Notes under the pieces: model-generated | Seen by the model: the letters and a program-made list of their open reading frames with translations, nothing else | What the model was told of the DNA's origin: nothing | Databases searched by the model: none | Translations under genes and position numbers: made by a program | Origin: an uncultured Bacilli bacterium | GTDB taxonomy: Bacteria; Bacillota_I; Bacilli_A; RF39; UBA660 | Direction: 5' to 3' | Length of the DNA stretch: 13,844 nt | Assembly: GCA_948479395.1 (NCBI GenBank) | Contig: CAOLUI010000029.1 | Location: 1-13,844, forward strand | Shown: one piece after another, positions 7,338-13,844 of the stretch | Layout: every line of letters starts with the position of its first letter | Numbering within the stretch: the stretch's first letter is position 1

Positions 7338-7832
7338 ATGAAATGTTATGTGGACATGCCTTATCCATCAATAATGGTTCAAAAAAGAGATGTTGAATTA
7401 GCAAAAAAAATATTGAATGTATATGCTGGAGAGGTAAGTGAAGATACAAGTACTCATACTTATATTTTTCAAAGTTTGATAAGTCAAAATGAGGAGATTA
7501 AAAAGATTTTAAAAGATATTGGAATAGTGGAAATGCATCATTTAGAAATGCTCGGTTTATTGATAAAAAAATTAGGATTGTTGCCCATTTACATCAGTGA
7601 GAATAATAATAATTTAAAATGGTTTAATGGAAAGTATGTTAATTACGAAAGAAATTTAAAGAAGTTAATAAGAGATAATATAGAGATGGAGAAAAAAGCG
7701 ATAAGGAATTATGATGAAATAATAAAAGAAACCGATGACAATTATGTTATTCATTTAATTAAGCGAATTATATTAGATGAAAGACTTCATATCGAAATAT
7801 TTGAAAAGATTTATCAGCAATTAGATTTTTAA
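7338..7832 (+). CDS. Ferritin-like dinuclear metal (Fe or Mn) protein
   Basis: 164 residues forming an all-helical ferritin-like fold. The full set of likely metal ligands is visible: E35 in GEVSED, E65 and H68 in EMHH, E118 in EMEKKAIRNY and E148 and H151 in DERLH. The YPSIMV beginning followed by a Y-A-G-E-V-S-E helix is typical of small ferritin-like proteins of anaerobic Bacillota related to manganese catalase or rubrerythrin. There is no rubredoxin domain. Roles known in the superfamily are peroxide reduction, metal oxidation or storage; which applies here cannot be told. The ATG at 7338 is chosen because GGTGA (7328-7332) lies five nt upstream; the ATG at 7332 lies within that site. It follows the pseudouridine synthase by 41 nt without a clear promoter and ends in a terminator. 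Confidence 0.75.
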   Translation: MKCYVDMPYPSIMVQKRDVELAKKILNVYAGEVSEDTSTHTYIFQSLISQNEEIKKILKDIGIVEMHHLEMLGLLIKKLGLLPIYISENNNNLKWFNGKYVNYERNLKKLIRDNIEMEKKAIRNYDEIIKETDDNYVIHLIKRIILDERLHIEIFEKIYQQLDF

Positions 7833-7845
7833 AAATTGCTTTTTT
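7816..7845 (+). terminator. Intrinsic terminator overlapping the end of the ferritin-like gene
   Basis: A 7-bp stem (7816-7822 agcaatt with 7834-7840 aattgct), an 11-nt loop holding the stop codon, and a run of six T (7840-7845). It separates the ferritin-like gene from the promoter of the desaturase-like gene. Confidence 0.65.
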
Positions 7846-7859
7846 ATTGCTCTTAACCA

Positions 7860-7868
7860 TGATATAAT
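7860..7868 (+). promoter_or_regulatory. Extended -10 promoter of the desaturase-like/FNR-ferredoxin pair
   Basis: TGATATAAT (TG 7860-7861, TATAAT 7863-7868) is identical to the extended -10 upstream of the methyltransferase gene. There is no convincing -35 at 16-18 nt (T-rich). The start would be near 7875, giving a leader of about 19 nt with GAGGG before the ATG. Confidence 0.65.
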
Positions 7869-7893
7869 GAATTAAGATAAGAGAGGGTAAGCA

Positions 7894-9426
7894 ATGAAAA
7901 GGTATGATACAATAATTATAGGTTCAGGAAATGGGGGATTGGTTAGTGCTTTAAGACTAGCAAATAATGGAAAAAAAGTATTGGTTTTAGAGAAAAATAA
8001 TACGCCAGGAGGACTTTCGACGAGTTTTTTAAGGGGAAGATTTGAATTTGATGTTTCCATGAATTCTTTACATGAATATGGAACGAAAGAGAATCCAGGG
8101 AGTGTCTATAAATTATTTGAAGATTTAAATATTATAGATAAGATAAAGTTTGCTGAAATTAAAGATGCTTATCATGTTTTTTCAAGTGATAGTCAAAAAG
8201 ATTTTGTAATGCCTTTTGGAATAGATAATTATATTTTGAAAATGAATGAGTATGTTCCAAATAGTAAAAAATCCTTAGAAGAATTTTTTGCTTTGGCTCA
8301 GGAATGTTATGAAGCAATTGTTTATTTAGAAAGTAATGAAGAAGCAAGTGCTGAGGTTTTAGGAGAATTATATCCGAATTTTATGAGGGCTGTTACTTTT
8401 TCAGTAAGTAAGGTTTTAAATAATTTAAATATGCCTTTTAAAGCCCAAGAAATACTAACAGCTAATTGGACTTATTTTGGAAGTCCAACTAATACGCTTT
8501 CGTTTGTTCATTTTGCCGCAATGTTTTATTCTTATATTGCTAAGGGTGCTCAAATTCCACGTAAAACTAGTTATGAAATTAGTTTAATATTAGCAGATGC
8601 TATCGAAAAGAAAAAAGGTGAAATTAAATATTTAGCTGAGGTTGATAAAATATTATTTGAGAATAGTCAGGTCTTAGGAGTTAAACTAATGAGTGGAGAA
8701 GAGTATTATGCTGATTATATTATTTGTGATATTTCTCCTAATGCAGTTTACGGGAAAATGATTTCACCTGAAAATTTGCCAGAGAATGCGATTAAACTTA
8801 CAAATTCTAGAGTTTTAGGAGCAAGAGCATTTTCAATTTATTTGGGATTAAATCAAGAAGCTTCCAAAATTGGTTTGAAAGATTTTAGTTATTTTATTTA
8901 TCATTCTTTAAATAGTAATAAGGAATATGAAAGAATGAATAATTTAGAAAATGATAACAGTATGGCAATTGTTGTGAATAATGCAAATCCTAGTTGTTCA
9001 CCTAAAGGAACGTGTATTATGCAATTGACAACGCTTTTTAATGGAGATTGTTTTGATAAAAGTGTTTCTTTGGAGAATTATTTTGCTTTAAAAGAACAAA
9101 TTGCCGAAAATATTATTGCTAATTTTGAAAAAACGACTGGAATTTTTTTGCGAGAGTATATTGAAGAAATAGCAATTGCAACTCCGGTTACATATGCCAG
9201 ATATGGTGGATATCCTGGAGGATCAATATATGGATATAAAGCAACGGGAATGGATAATTTAGTGCCAAGAATAAAAAGTAGTTTAAATGAAAATTATATT
9301 CCCAATTTGGAATTTTGCGGTGGTTTTGGAGACTTTTTATCTGGATGTGGTGCTACTTATTTATCTGGTAATAGGGCGGCTTTAAAGATCTTAGAGCATA
9401 TGGAAAAGGAGATAAATAATGAATAA
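7894..9426 (+). CDS. Phytoene desaturase/retinol saturase-like FAD-dependent oxidoreductase
   Basis: 510 residues, as expected for the CrtI/RetSat group (COG1233). The N-terminal FAD motif GSGNGG is at 10-15, with E33 and the PGG at 38-40 (ExxxxPGGLS) typical of this group. The C-terminal FAD-closing segment reads NLEFCGGFGDFLSGCGATYLSGNRAA, where carotenoid enzymes usually have a Gly-rich G-x-S/T-x-PGGG loop; the Cys residues there are unusual. Family members desaturate, isomerise or saturate C=C bonds of polyenes. Carotenoid synthesis genes are not in the window, and a reductive role in an anaerobe is an inference. The ATG has GAGGG at 7883-7887. The gene overlaps by 8 nt an FNR-ferredoxin gene whose product is the obvious electron partner. 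Confidence 0.82.
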   Translation: MKRYDTIIIGSGNGGLVSALRLANNGKKVLVLEKNNTPGGLSTSFLRGRFEFDVSMNSLHEYGTKENPGSVYKLFEDLNIIDKIKFAEIKDAYHVFSSDSQKDFVMPFGIDNYILKMNEYVPNSKKSLEEFFALAQECYEAIVYLESNEEASAEVLGELYPNFMRAVTFSVSKVLNNLNMPFKAQEILTANWTYFGSPTNTLSFVHFAAMFYSYIAKGAQIPRKTSYEISLILADAIEKKKGEIKYLAEVDKILFENSQVLGVKLMSGEEYYADYIICDISPNAVYGKMISPENLPENAIKLTNSRVLGARAFSIYLGLNQEASKIGLKDFSYFIYHSLNSNKEYERMNNLENDNSMAIVVNNANPSCSPKGTCIMQLTTLFNGDCFDKSVSLENYFALKEQIAENIIANFEKTTGIFLREYIEEIAIATPVTYARYGGYPGGSIYGYKATGMDNLVPRIKSSLNENYIPNLEFCGGFGDFLSGCGATYLSGNRAALKILEHMEKEINNE

Positions 9427-10570
9427 AGTAAGCAAAAAAGATATTTTAAATTTTAAAAATATGGAGATAGAGCGCAAAAAAATTATTCGTAAATCTAATA
9501 TGAAACCGATTATAGTAGATTATCAAGTTAATGAATTAGGTAAATTGTTACATCCAGAAATTCAATATGTTAAAGTTTTGGAAGTTATTAAAGAAAATGA
9601 TGATGTTAAAACTTTTGTTTTGGGTCCAGATAAAGATAAAAATTTCAATAATCTTGCTTATTTTAAAGCGGGACAATGTGTAAGTGTTTCAGTAAAGATT
9701 GGTGTAGGAGTATATCAAAGACCTTATACCATTAGTTGTAGTCCTAGTATGGCTTTGGAAAATAAATATATGATTACGATTAAAAGAGTAGAGGGAGGAA
9801 TTGTTTCTAATTATTTTTTAGATGAAGTTGAAGAAGGATATACTTTTTCTTTAAGTGCTCCTTTTGGCGATTTTTTCTATTCCAGAATAAGAGATGCTTA
9901 CCATGTTATTGCCTTAGCTGATGAGAATGGAATAATGCCTTTTATATCAATGGCCGAGGCGATTTATGATAATATTGAAGATTTTGATTTAACAATTATT
10001 TATAGTGCTAAAACAAAGGATGATTTAATTTTTCGTGAAAGATTAGATAATATAGTTTGTAAATTAGAAAGAGTTAATGTTATTTATGTTTTAAGCGAAG
10101 AAGATGATAATGAATTTATTAAGGGCTTAATAGATAAAGAAATAATAGAAAAGTTTATGAAAGAGGATAATTCCTTCTTTGTTTGTGGCTCTTTAGATTT
10201 TTATGCCTATATAAATAAAATTTTAAAAGAATTTAATTTACCTAAAAAATATATTAGGCATGATATGTTTATGGGAAATATAGAATTAGACGATTGTAAG
10301 GAATATAAATTGACTATTTTAACAGATGAAGAAGAGTATCATTTAATTTGTAGTGAAAATAAAACCTTATTGGAAACGATGGAAGAAAGTGGGATTGTAA
10401 TTCCTAATAAATGTCATGTAGGAGAATGTGGTTATTGTCGGAGTAAACTTGTAAAAGGTAAAATAAAAACTTTTGATGAAAATGTTAGAGTGTCTAATGA
10501 ATTACATGATTTTGTGCATCCCTGTTGTTCTTTTCCTTTAAGTGATGTTGTCATAAAATTACCAAATTAA
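9419..10570 (+). CDS. FNR-type reductase with C-terminal plant-type [2Fe-2S] ferredoxin domain
   Basis: 383 residues in three modules after a ~45-residue leading segment. The FAD-binding barrel has the RPYTIS motif at 101-106 and GGIVSNYFLD after it. The NAD(P)-binding module keeps FVCGSLDFY, but its first loop reads ALADENGIMP (165-174), where relatives have A-G-G-S-G-I-T-P. The C-terminal ferredoxin has C332-x4-C337-x2-C340 and a fourth ligand at C370 (or C369). The architecture is that of class IB oxygenase reductases and similar electron-transfer proteins; no oxygenase is nearby. Translation starts inside the desaturase-like gene with GGAG (9407-9412) upstream, so the two are coupled. I infer that it passes electrons to or from that flavoprotein. 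Loss of the glycine pair may mean weak or no NAD(P)H binding. Ends at a bidirectional terminator. Confidence 0.85.
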   Translation: MNKVSKKDILNFKNMEIERKKIIRKSNMKPIIVDYQVNELGKLLHPEIQYVKVLEVIKENDDVKTFVLGPDKDKNFNNLAYFKAGQCVSVSVKIGVGVYQRPYTISCSPSMALENKYMITIKRVEGGIVSNYFLDEVEEGYTFSLSAPFGDFFYSRIRDAYHVIALADENGIMPFISMAEAIYDNIEDFDLTIIYSAKTKDDLIFRERLDNIVCKLERVNVIYVLSEEDDNEFIKGLIDKEIIEKFMKEDNSFFVCGSLDFYAYINKILKEFNLPKKYIRHDMFMGNIELDDCKEYKLTILTDEEEYHLICSENKTLLETMEESGIVIPNKCHVGECGYCRSKLVKGKIKTFDENVRVSNELHDFVHPCCSFPLSDVVIKLPN

Positions 10571-10600
10571 AAAAAGAGAATTAATTTTTCTCTTTTTTTT
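10569..10600. terminator. Bidirectional terminator between the FNR-ferredoxin gene and rpsD
   Basis: A perfect 12-bp stem (10569-10580 with 10588-10599) with a 7-nt loop: an A run and GAGAA on one side, TTCTC and a T run on the other. It therefore works as an A/U-flanked hairpin for both converging genes, overlapping the stop of the plus-strand gene and abutting the stop of rpsD. Confidence 0.85.
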
Positions 10601-11203
10601 TTATCTATTATAATATTCAACGATTAGACTTTCATTAATTCCACTATTTAATTCGCTACGATCAGGTAATCTTACGTAACTACCAGTCATTTTTTTATCG
10701 TCAAAAGATACATAAGCAGGGCGATTTAAAGTGTTTTCTAAAGCTTCTTTAATTGCTTTATGATTTAATGAGTTTTCTTTAACACTGATTGTATCGCCTG
10801 GTTTCACTTGATATGATGGAATATCAACTTTTGTTCCATTAACCATAATATGACCGTGATTTACGACTTGTCTAGCTCCACGTCTAGTTTTTGCAAGTCC
10901 CATACGATAAACTAAATTGTCTAGACGACTTTCTAATAATTTAAGTAAATTTTCTCCAGCAACACCTTTCATACGAGAGGCACGTTCAAAAACTTTACGA
11001 AACTGTTTTTCTGTCAAACCATACATTAAACGTACTTTCTGTTTTTCTTGTAATTGGATGCCATATTCACTTAATTTTTTACGGCGATCAGTTCCATGCA
11101 TTCCAGGAGCATAAGGACGACGAGCTAATTCTTTCCCATTTTCTAAAAGGGAAAAGTTAAGTCTTCTAGCTTTTTTATATGTTGGTCCAGTATATCTTGC
11201 CAT
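10601..11203 (-). CDS. rpsD: 30S ribosomal protein S4
   Basis: 200 residues, full length. It opens with MARYTGP and lacks the N-terminal zinc-binding cysteines, the form common in Bacillota. The S4 RNA-binding domain (LLESRLDNLVYRMGLAKTRRGARQ...) begins near residue 86, with NHGHIMVNG as the loop, and the C-terminal end is intact. It is a primary 16S rRNA binding protein that starts assembly of the 30S body and also represses its own synthesis in Bacillus. AAAGGAG precedes the start. It is transcribed alone from a consensus promoter with a ~155-nt leader, as for the monocistronic, autoregulated rpsD of Bacillus, and ends at a shared terminator. Confidence 0.98.
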   Translation of the reverse strand: MARYTGPTYKKARRLNFSLLENGKELARRPYAPGMHGTDRRKKLSEYGIQLQEKQKVRLMYGLTEKQFRKVFERASRMKGVAGENLLKLLESRLDNLVYRMGLAKTRRGARQVVNHGHIMVNGTKVDIPSYQVKPGDTISVKENSLNHKAIKEALENTLNRPAYVSFDDKKMTGSYVRLPDRSELNSGINESLIVEYYNR

Positions 11204-11360
11204 AATAATCTCCTTTCTTTATATTATATTGCTATAAGTTATTTGGAAAAATAGTTTATTAGGGAGTTTATTTTCTTTATTTCACAAAAAGGCAGTTTTG
11301 TTACTTTAAAATATTTTTTTAAACACGTTAATACTTTTTTTTCCGCTGCCAACTTCAGCA
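11204..11360 (-). ncRNA. Probable rpsD 5' leader, S4-binding autoregulatory RNA
   Basis: The untranslated leader from the predicted start (about 11360) to rpsD is about 155 nt. On the minus strand a 5' GGCAG (11346-11350) can pair with CTGCC (11291-11295), enclosing an AT-rich hairpin (11299-11311 with 11317-11325, 2-nt bulge). The rest runs unpaired to the ribosome binding site. S4 leaders of Bacillus are known to fold into a 16S-mimicking structure bound by S4, so a similar role is inferred. I have not matched it to a covariance model. Confidence 0.55.
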
Positions 11361-11366
11361 ATAATA

Positions 11367-11394
11367 ATTATACACTATATTTTGATTATGTCAA
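11367..11394 (-). promoter_or_regulatory. rpsD promoter, near-consensus
   Basis: On the minus strand, a perfect -35 TTGACA (11389-11394) and a perfect -10 TATAAT (11367-11372) are separated by 16 nt, the best promoter in the window, fitting a highly expressed ribosomal gene. Start near 11360. Confidence 0.85.
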
Positions 11395-11448
11395 ATTATA
11401 TACGATTAAATAAAATTTAGACTAAAAAAATAAAGTTTCTTTTTTTTA

Positions 11449-11457
11449 TGATATACT
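11449..11457 (+). promoter_or_regulatory. Promoter of cca-dnaD-nth, extended -10
   Basis: TGATATACT (TG 11449-11450, TATACT 11452-11457) resembles the other extended -10 elements here; no clear -35. The start would be near 11464, about 11 nt before the cca ATG at 11475, again giving a very short leader and excluding the in-frame ATG at 11448. Between this and the rpsD promoter (11395-11448) I see no other feature. Confidence 0.5.
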
Positions 11458-11474
11458 TAATATTGGGTGTATGT

Positions 11475-12566
11475 ATGAACAACATAATAGAAGAGGTTTT
11501 AAAGAAAATAATAGAGTCAGGTTATGAAGCTTATGTAGTTGGGGGATATGTAAGAGATTTACTTTTTGGGAATTTAAGTAATGATATTGATATTTGTACG
11601 AATGCTACGATAAAAGAACTTTTAAATATTTTTAATGGTAAAGTAAATGATTATGGGTCATTAAATTTAAAGATAAATGACTATAATATTGATATTACAA
11701 CTTTTAGAGAAGAAAGTTCTTATGAAAATAGACGACCCACTAAAATTAATTATATAAATGATTTAAAGAAAGATTTAGAGCGAAGAGATTTTACTATTAA
11801 TACAATTTGTATGGATAAAGATGGAGCTATTATTGATTATTTAGGGGGAGAAAAAGATTTAAAAAAGAAACTTATTAGAACTATAAGAGAACCTATAAAA
11901 GTTTTAGAGGAAGATTATTTAAGAATTTTAAGGGCTATTCGTTTTGCAACAATTTTGGATTTTGATATTGAAACTAAATTGGAAGCCTCAATAATGAAAA
12001 AGTCTAGTTTAGTGAAGAATTTAAGTTTATATCGCATTAAAGATGAAATATCAAAAATTTTATTATCAGAAAATTATCAAAAAGGTTTAGATTTATTAAA
12101 AAAATATCGAATTGATGAATTTTTAAATTTATCTTATAAGCATTTAGTTTATACAAAGGATTTATGTGGAATGTGGGCGCAAATAGATTTTTCTAGTGAT
12201 TTTCCATTTACAAAAAATGAAAAAAATACTATATTTAAGTTACGAGAAATTTTAGATATAGGTTTTATTAATAGTGAAGTTATTTATAAATATGGGTTGT
12301 ATTTATCTTTGATTGCAGGAGAAATTTTGGGTATCGATGTTGATTTAATATATGAAATAAATAATGAATTACCAATATTTAAAAGACAAGATTTAAATAT
12401 TACTTATATGCAAATAGGAGAAATATTAGGAATAAAACCATCTAAAATAGTGAAAGAAGTAGAAGAGTCTTTAATAAAAGAAGTTTTAAATAAAAGGGTT
12501 AATAATACTTATGAAGAATTGAAAAAATATATTATTTTTAATAAAGAAAGGTGGCTAAAATGTTAA
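11475..12566 (+). CDS. cca: CCA tRNA nucleotidyltransferase (or related tRNA nucleotidyltransferase)
   Basis: 363 residues. Class II nucleotidyltransferase motifs are complete: GG at 23-24 with R27-D28, the metal-binding D37-x-D39, RRDFTIN (103-109) and the base-selecting segment EEDYLRILRAIRFA with D147, R150, R153 and R156. The enzyme adds or repairs the 3' CCA of tRNAs without a template. The C-terminal body and tail are shorter than in many Bacilli enzymes (about 390-400), and no HD phosphohydrolase domain is present. The ATG at 11475 is preferred, with GGGTG at 11465-11469, because the upstream ATG (11448) lies in the promoter. A single CCA-adding enzyme versus a CC- or A-adding form cannot be told from one gene. 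The 3' end overlaps dnaD by 7 nt. Confidence 0.92.
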   Translation: MNNIIEEVLKKIIESGYEAYVVGGYVRDLLFGNLSNDIDICTNATIKELLNIFNGKVNDYGSLNLKINDYNIDITTFREESSYENRRPTKINYINDLKKDLERRDFTINTICMDKDGAIIDYLGGEKDLKKKLIRTIREPIKVLEEDYLRILRAIRFATILDFDIETKLEASIMKKSSLVKNLSLYRIKDEISKILLSENYQKGLDLLKKYRIDEFLNLSYKHLVYTKDLCGMWAQIDFSSDFPFTKNEKNTIFKLREILDIGFINSEVIYKYGLYLSLIAGEILGIDVDLIYEINNELPIFKRQDLNITYMQIGEILGIKPSKIVKEVEESLIKEVLNKRVNNTYEELKKYIIFNKERWLKC

Positions 12567-13186
12567 AGCAGTTGATGAAAGAAAAAATTTTAGTTTTTCC
12601 TTCTTTTTCTTTAGAAGTTGTAACTAGTTTAAATTTAAATCTTAATGAATTTTTATTGTTATTATATTTTTGGAATTATGATAATGTTTCTTTTGATGTA
12701 GTGCAAATTTCAAAAATTATTAAAATAGGAGAAAATGAAATATTAAAAGCATTTAATGCTTTATTGGGAAAAAAATTAATTACTTTAGATTCTTTTAAAG
12801 ATAAAAATGGGAAAATGATGGAAGTTATTAATTTAGATAATTTTTATACATTGATTGATGAAAGTTTAAAGAAACAAGAAAAAGAGCAGGAAAAAGTAGA
12901 TATTTATACTATTTTTCAAACAGAGTTTGGTCGTCCTATTTCTTCAATGGAATATGAAATAATTAGAGCATGGTTAGAAAAAGGTTTTAGTGAAGAACTT
13001 ATTTTAGGTGCTTTAAAAGAAGCGGTTTATAATGGGGTTAGTAATTTAAGATATATTGATAAAATTCTTTATGAATGGCAAAGAAAGGGATATAAAAATA
13101 TGAATGAGGTTAGTAATCGTAATAAACAAACAAAGGAAGAAGTAAAAGAGTTGTTTGATTACAATTGGTTAGATGATAACGAGTAA
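12560..13186 (+). CDS. dnaD: DnaD-family primosome/replication initiation protein
   Basis: 208 residues. An N-terminal winged-helix region (about 1-98; FSLEVVTSLNLNLNEFLLLLYFW onwards) is joined through a charged linker (KKQEKEQEK) to the DnaB_2/DDBH2 domain. That domain carries the hallmark YxxxILxxW, here YIDKILYEW at residues 165-173, needed for DNA binding in Bacillus DnaD. It remodels DNA with DnaA and DnaB to load the replicative helicase. ATG 12560 is chosen over GTG 12551 because AAAGGTGG (12547-12554) lies five nt before it. The gene overlaps cca upstream and nth downstream (14 nt); dnaD-nth is a conserved pair in Bacillota, which supports both calls. Confidence 0.92.
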   Translation: MLKQLMKEKILVFPSFSLEVVTSLNLNLNEFLLLLYFWNYDNVSFDVVQISKIIKIGENEILKAFNALLGKKLITLDSFKDKNGKMMEVINLDNFYTLIDESLKKQEKEQEKVDIYTIFQTEFGRPISSMEYEIIRAWLEKGFSEELILGALKEAVYNGVSNLRYIDKILYEWQRKGYKNMNEVSNRNKQTKEEVKELFDYNWLDDNE

Positions 13187-13802
13187 AAAAATTTTAGACT
13201 ATTTAAATGAATTATATCCTGATGCACGGTGTGAGTTAGTATATACTAAGGATTATGAACTTTTAATGGCAACAGTTTTAAGTGCGCAATGTACAGATAA
13301 AAGAGTTAATATGGTAACTAAGGAGTTATTTAATAAATATGATTTAGAAGGATTAGCTAAAGCTGATTTAAAGGATATTGAAAAGATTATTCGTCCTGTA
13401 GGTTCTTTTACGAGAAAAGCTTATTATTTAAAAAATATTGCTCAAGATTTATTGGCAAATTCTCAAGGGATAGTGCCTAATAATCGAGATTATTTAGAAA
13501 GTTTACCAGGAGTGGGAAGAAAGACTTGTAATGTTGTTTTAGCCAATATTTATAATGTTCCTGCTATTGCAGTGGATACGCATGTAAATAGAGTAGCTAA
13601 GCGACTTTTATTATCTTTAGAAGAAGATTCAGTTTTAGAAGTAGAAAAGAAATTAATGGCTTTTTTTCCAAGAAAATATTGGGGGAGGGTTCATCATCAA
13701 TTAGTATTGTTTGGTAGATATAAGTGTAAGAGTTTGAAGCCAGAATGTGCAGATTGTAAATTGCAAAAGGATTGTAATTATTATAAAAAATTAAAAAGAT
13801 AA
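13173..13802 (+). CDS. nth: Endonuclease III (DNA glycosylase/AP lyase)
   Basis: 209 residues, normal length. The helix-hairpin-helix LPGVGRKT is at 111-118 with catalytic Lys117; catalytic Asp135 is in VDTHV. The C-terminal [4Fe-4S] loop has C185-x6-C192-x2-C195-x5-C201. It removes oxidised pyrimidines and cleaves at abasic sites in base-excision repair. The start codon lies inside dnaD (14-nt overlap) and only a weak GGTT precedes it, so translation probably depends on coupling. Its stop codon is within the 5' arm of the terminator. Confidence 0.96.
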   Translation: MITSKKILDYLNELYPDARCELVYTKDYELLMATVLSAQCTDKRVNMVTKELFNKYDLEGLAKADLKDIEKIIRPVGSFTRKAYYLKNIAQDLLANSQGIVPNNRDYLESLPGVGRKTCNVVLANIYNVPAIAVDTHVNRVAKRLLLSLEEDSVLEVEKKLMAFFPRKYWGRVHHQLVLFGRYKCKSLKPECADCKLQKDCNYYKKLKR

Positions 13803-13822
13803 CGAATTTGTTATCTTTTTTT
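13793..13822. terminator. Bidirectional terminator after nth
   Basis: A perfect 11-bp stem (13793-13803 with 13810-13820) with a 6-nt loop and a T run to 13822; the complementary A run on the other arm makes it work for a gene converging from the right. Confidence 0.85.
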
Positions 13823-13844
13823 AATTGTAATTTCAACCGCACCA
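13811..13844 (-). CDS. Possible C-terminal end of a minus-strand gene (rest outside window)
   Basis: Read leftwards from 13843, the frame encodes GAVEITIKKR and stops with TAA at 13813-13811, inside the bidirectional terminator. Another frame also reads across the edge, but this one alone stops at a terminator suited to a convergent gene. Only ten residues are visible, too few to name a family. Confidence 0.35.
   Translation of the reverse strand, partial: GAVEITIKKR

Noticed and set aside
7833..7893. FMN or other riboswitch before the desaturase-like gene
   Set aside because: The space after the promoter is only about 19 nt, too short for an aptamer, and no conserved riboswitch motif is seen.
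13597..13842. Minus-strand open frame of 81 codons opposite nth
   Set aside because: It covers the catalytic and iron-sulfur codons of nth, and its start lies in the terminator region; it is a shadow frame.
13831..13844. Trailing CCA as a tRNA 3' end
   Set aside because: The preceding bases are a terminator T tract and no acceptor stem or T arm can be formed.
1..13844. CRISPR arrays, insertion sequences, prophage or toxin-antitoxin modules
   Set aside because: No direct repeat array, transposase, integrase or phage gene was found on either strand; base composition looks uniform, with no sign of an inserted element.

Overview
The window is very AT-rich DNA with gene-dense, mostly plus-strand coding typical of a low-G+C Bacillota relative. 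The markers rpsD (the Cys-free form), cca, dnaD-nth order, GGAGG/GGTGAT-type ribosome binding sites and short A/U-rich intrinsic terminators fit Bacilli, Erysipelotrichia or the uncultured gut lineages near Mollicutes (for example RF39-like). All tryptophans in the genes are TGG and no gene is interrupted by TGA, so the Mycoplasma code (TGA = Trp) is not in use. I cannot name the species.

Layout. Positions 1-252 are the tail of a surface or pilin-like protein, closed by a terminator. Positions 333-4630 hold three consecutive FAD proteins: a BaiN/RdsA (HI0933-like) oxidoreductase, overlapping a COG2509 FAD dehydrogenase, then an amino-acid-oxidase-like flavoprotein fused to a C-terminal Rieske [2Fe-2S] domain. 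A short M3-like zinc peptidase on the minus strand (4631-5704) meets this group tail to tail. A divergent promoter region then starts a plus-strand group: a SAM-dependent (probably RNA) methyltransferase, an RluA-type pseudouridine synthase overlapping it by ATGA, and a ferritin-like dinuclear metal protein. A terminator and a new extended -10 promoter lead into a translationally coupled pair: a phytoene-desaturase/retinol-saturase-like flavoprotein (7894-9426) and a three-domain FNR-type reductase ending in a plant-type [2Fe-2S] ferredoxin (9419-10570). A bidirectional terminator separates this from rpsD on the minus strand, which has its own consensus promoter and a ~155-nt leader. Divergent from rpsD runs cca-dnaD-nth, three overlapping housekeeping genes, closed by another bidirectional terminator. 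The last 34 bases look like the end of a minus-strand gene.

How it fits together. About 7 kb of coding sequence between 333 and 10570 is devoted to five flavin/iron-sulfur redox proteins plus one dinuclear metal protein, interleaved with RNA modification and a peptidase. The most promising candidate for an undescribed system is the desaturase-like/FNR-ferredoxin pair. Its two genes are coupled, the second carries FAD and [2Fe-2S] modules, and the glycine pair of its NAD(P)-binding loop is replaced by Asp-Glu. That suggests a dedicated electron-transfer partner for a C=C reducing or desaturating flavoenzyme. The substrate is unknown.
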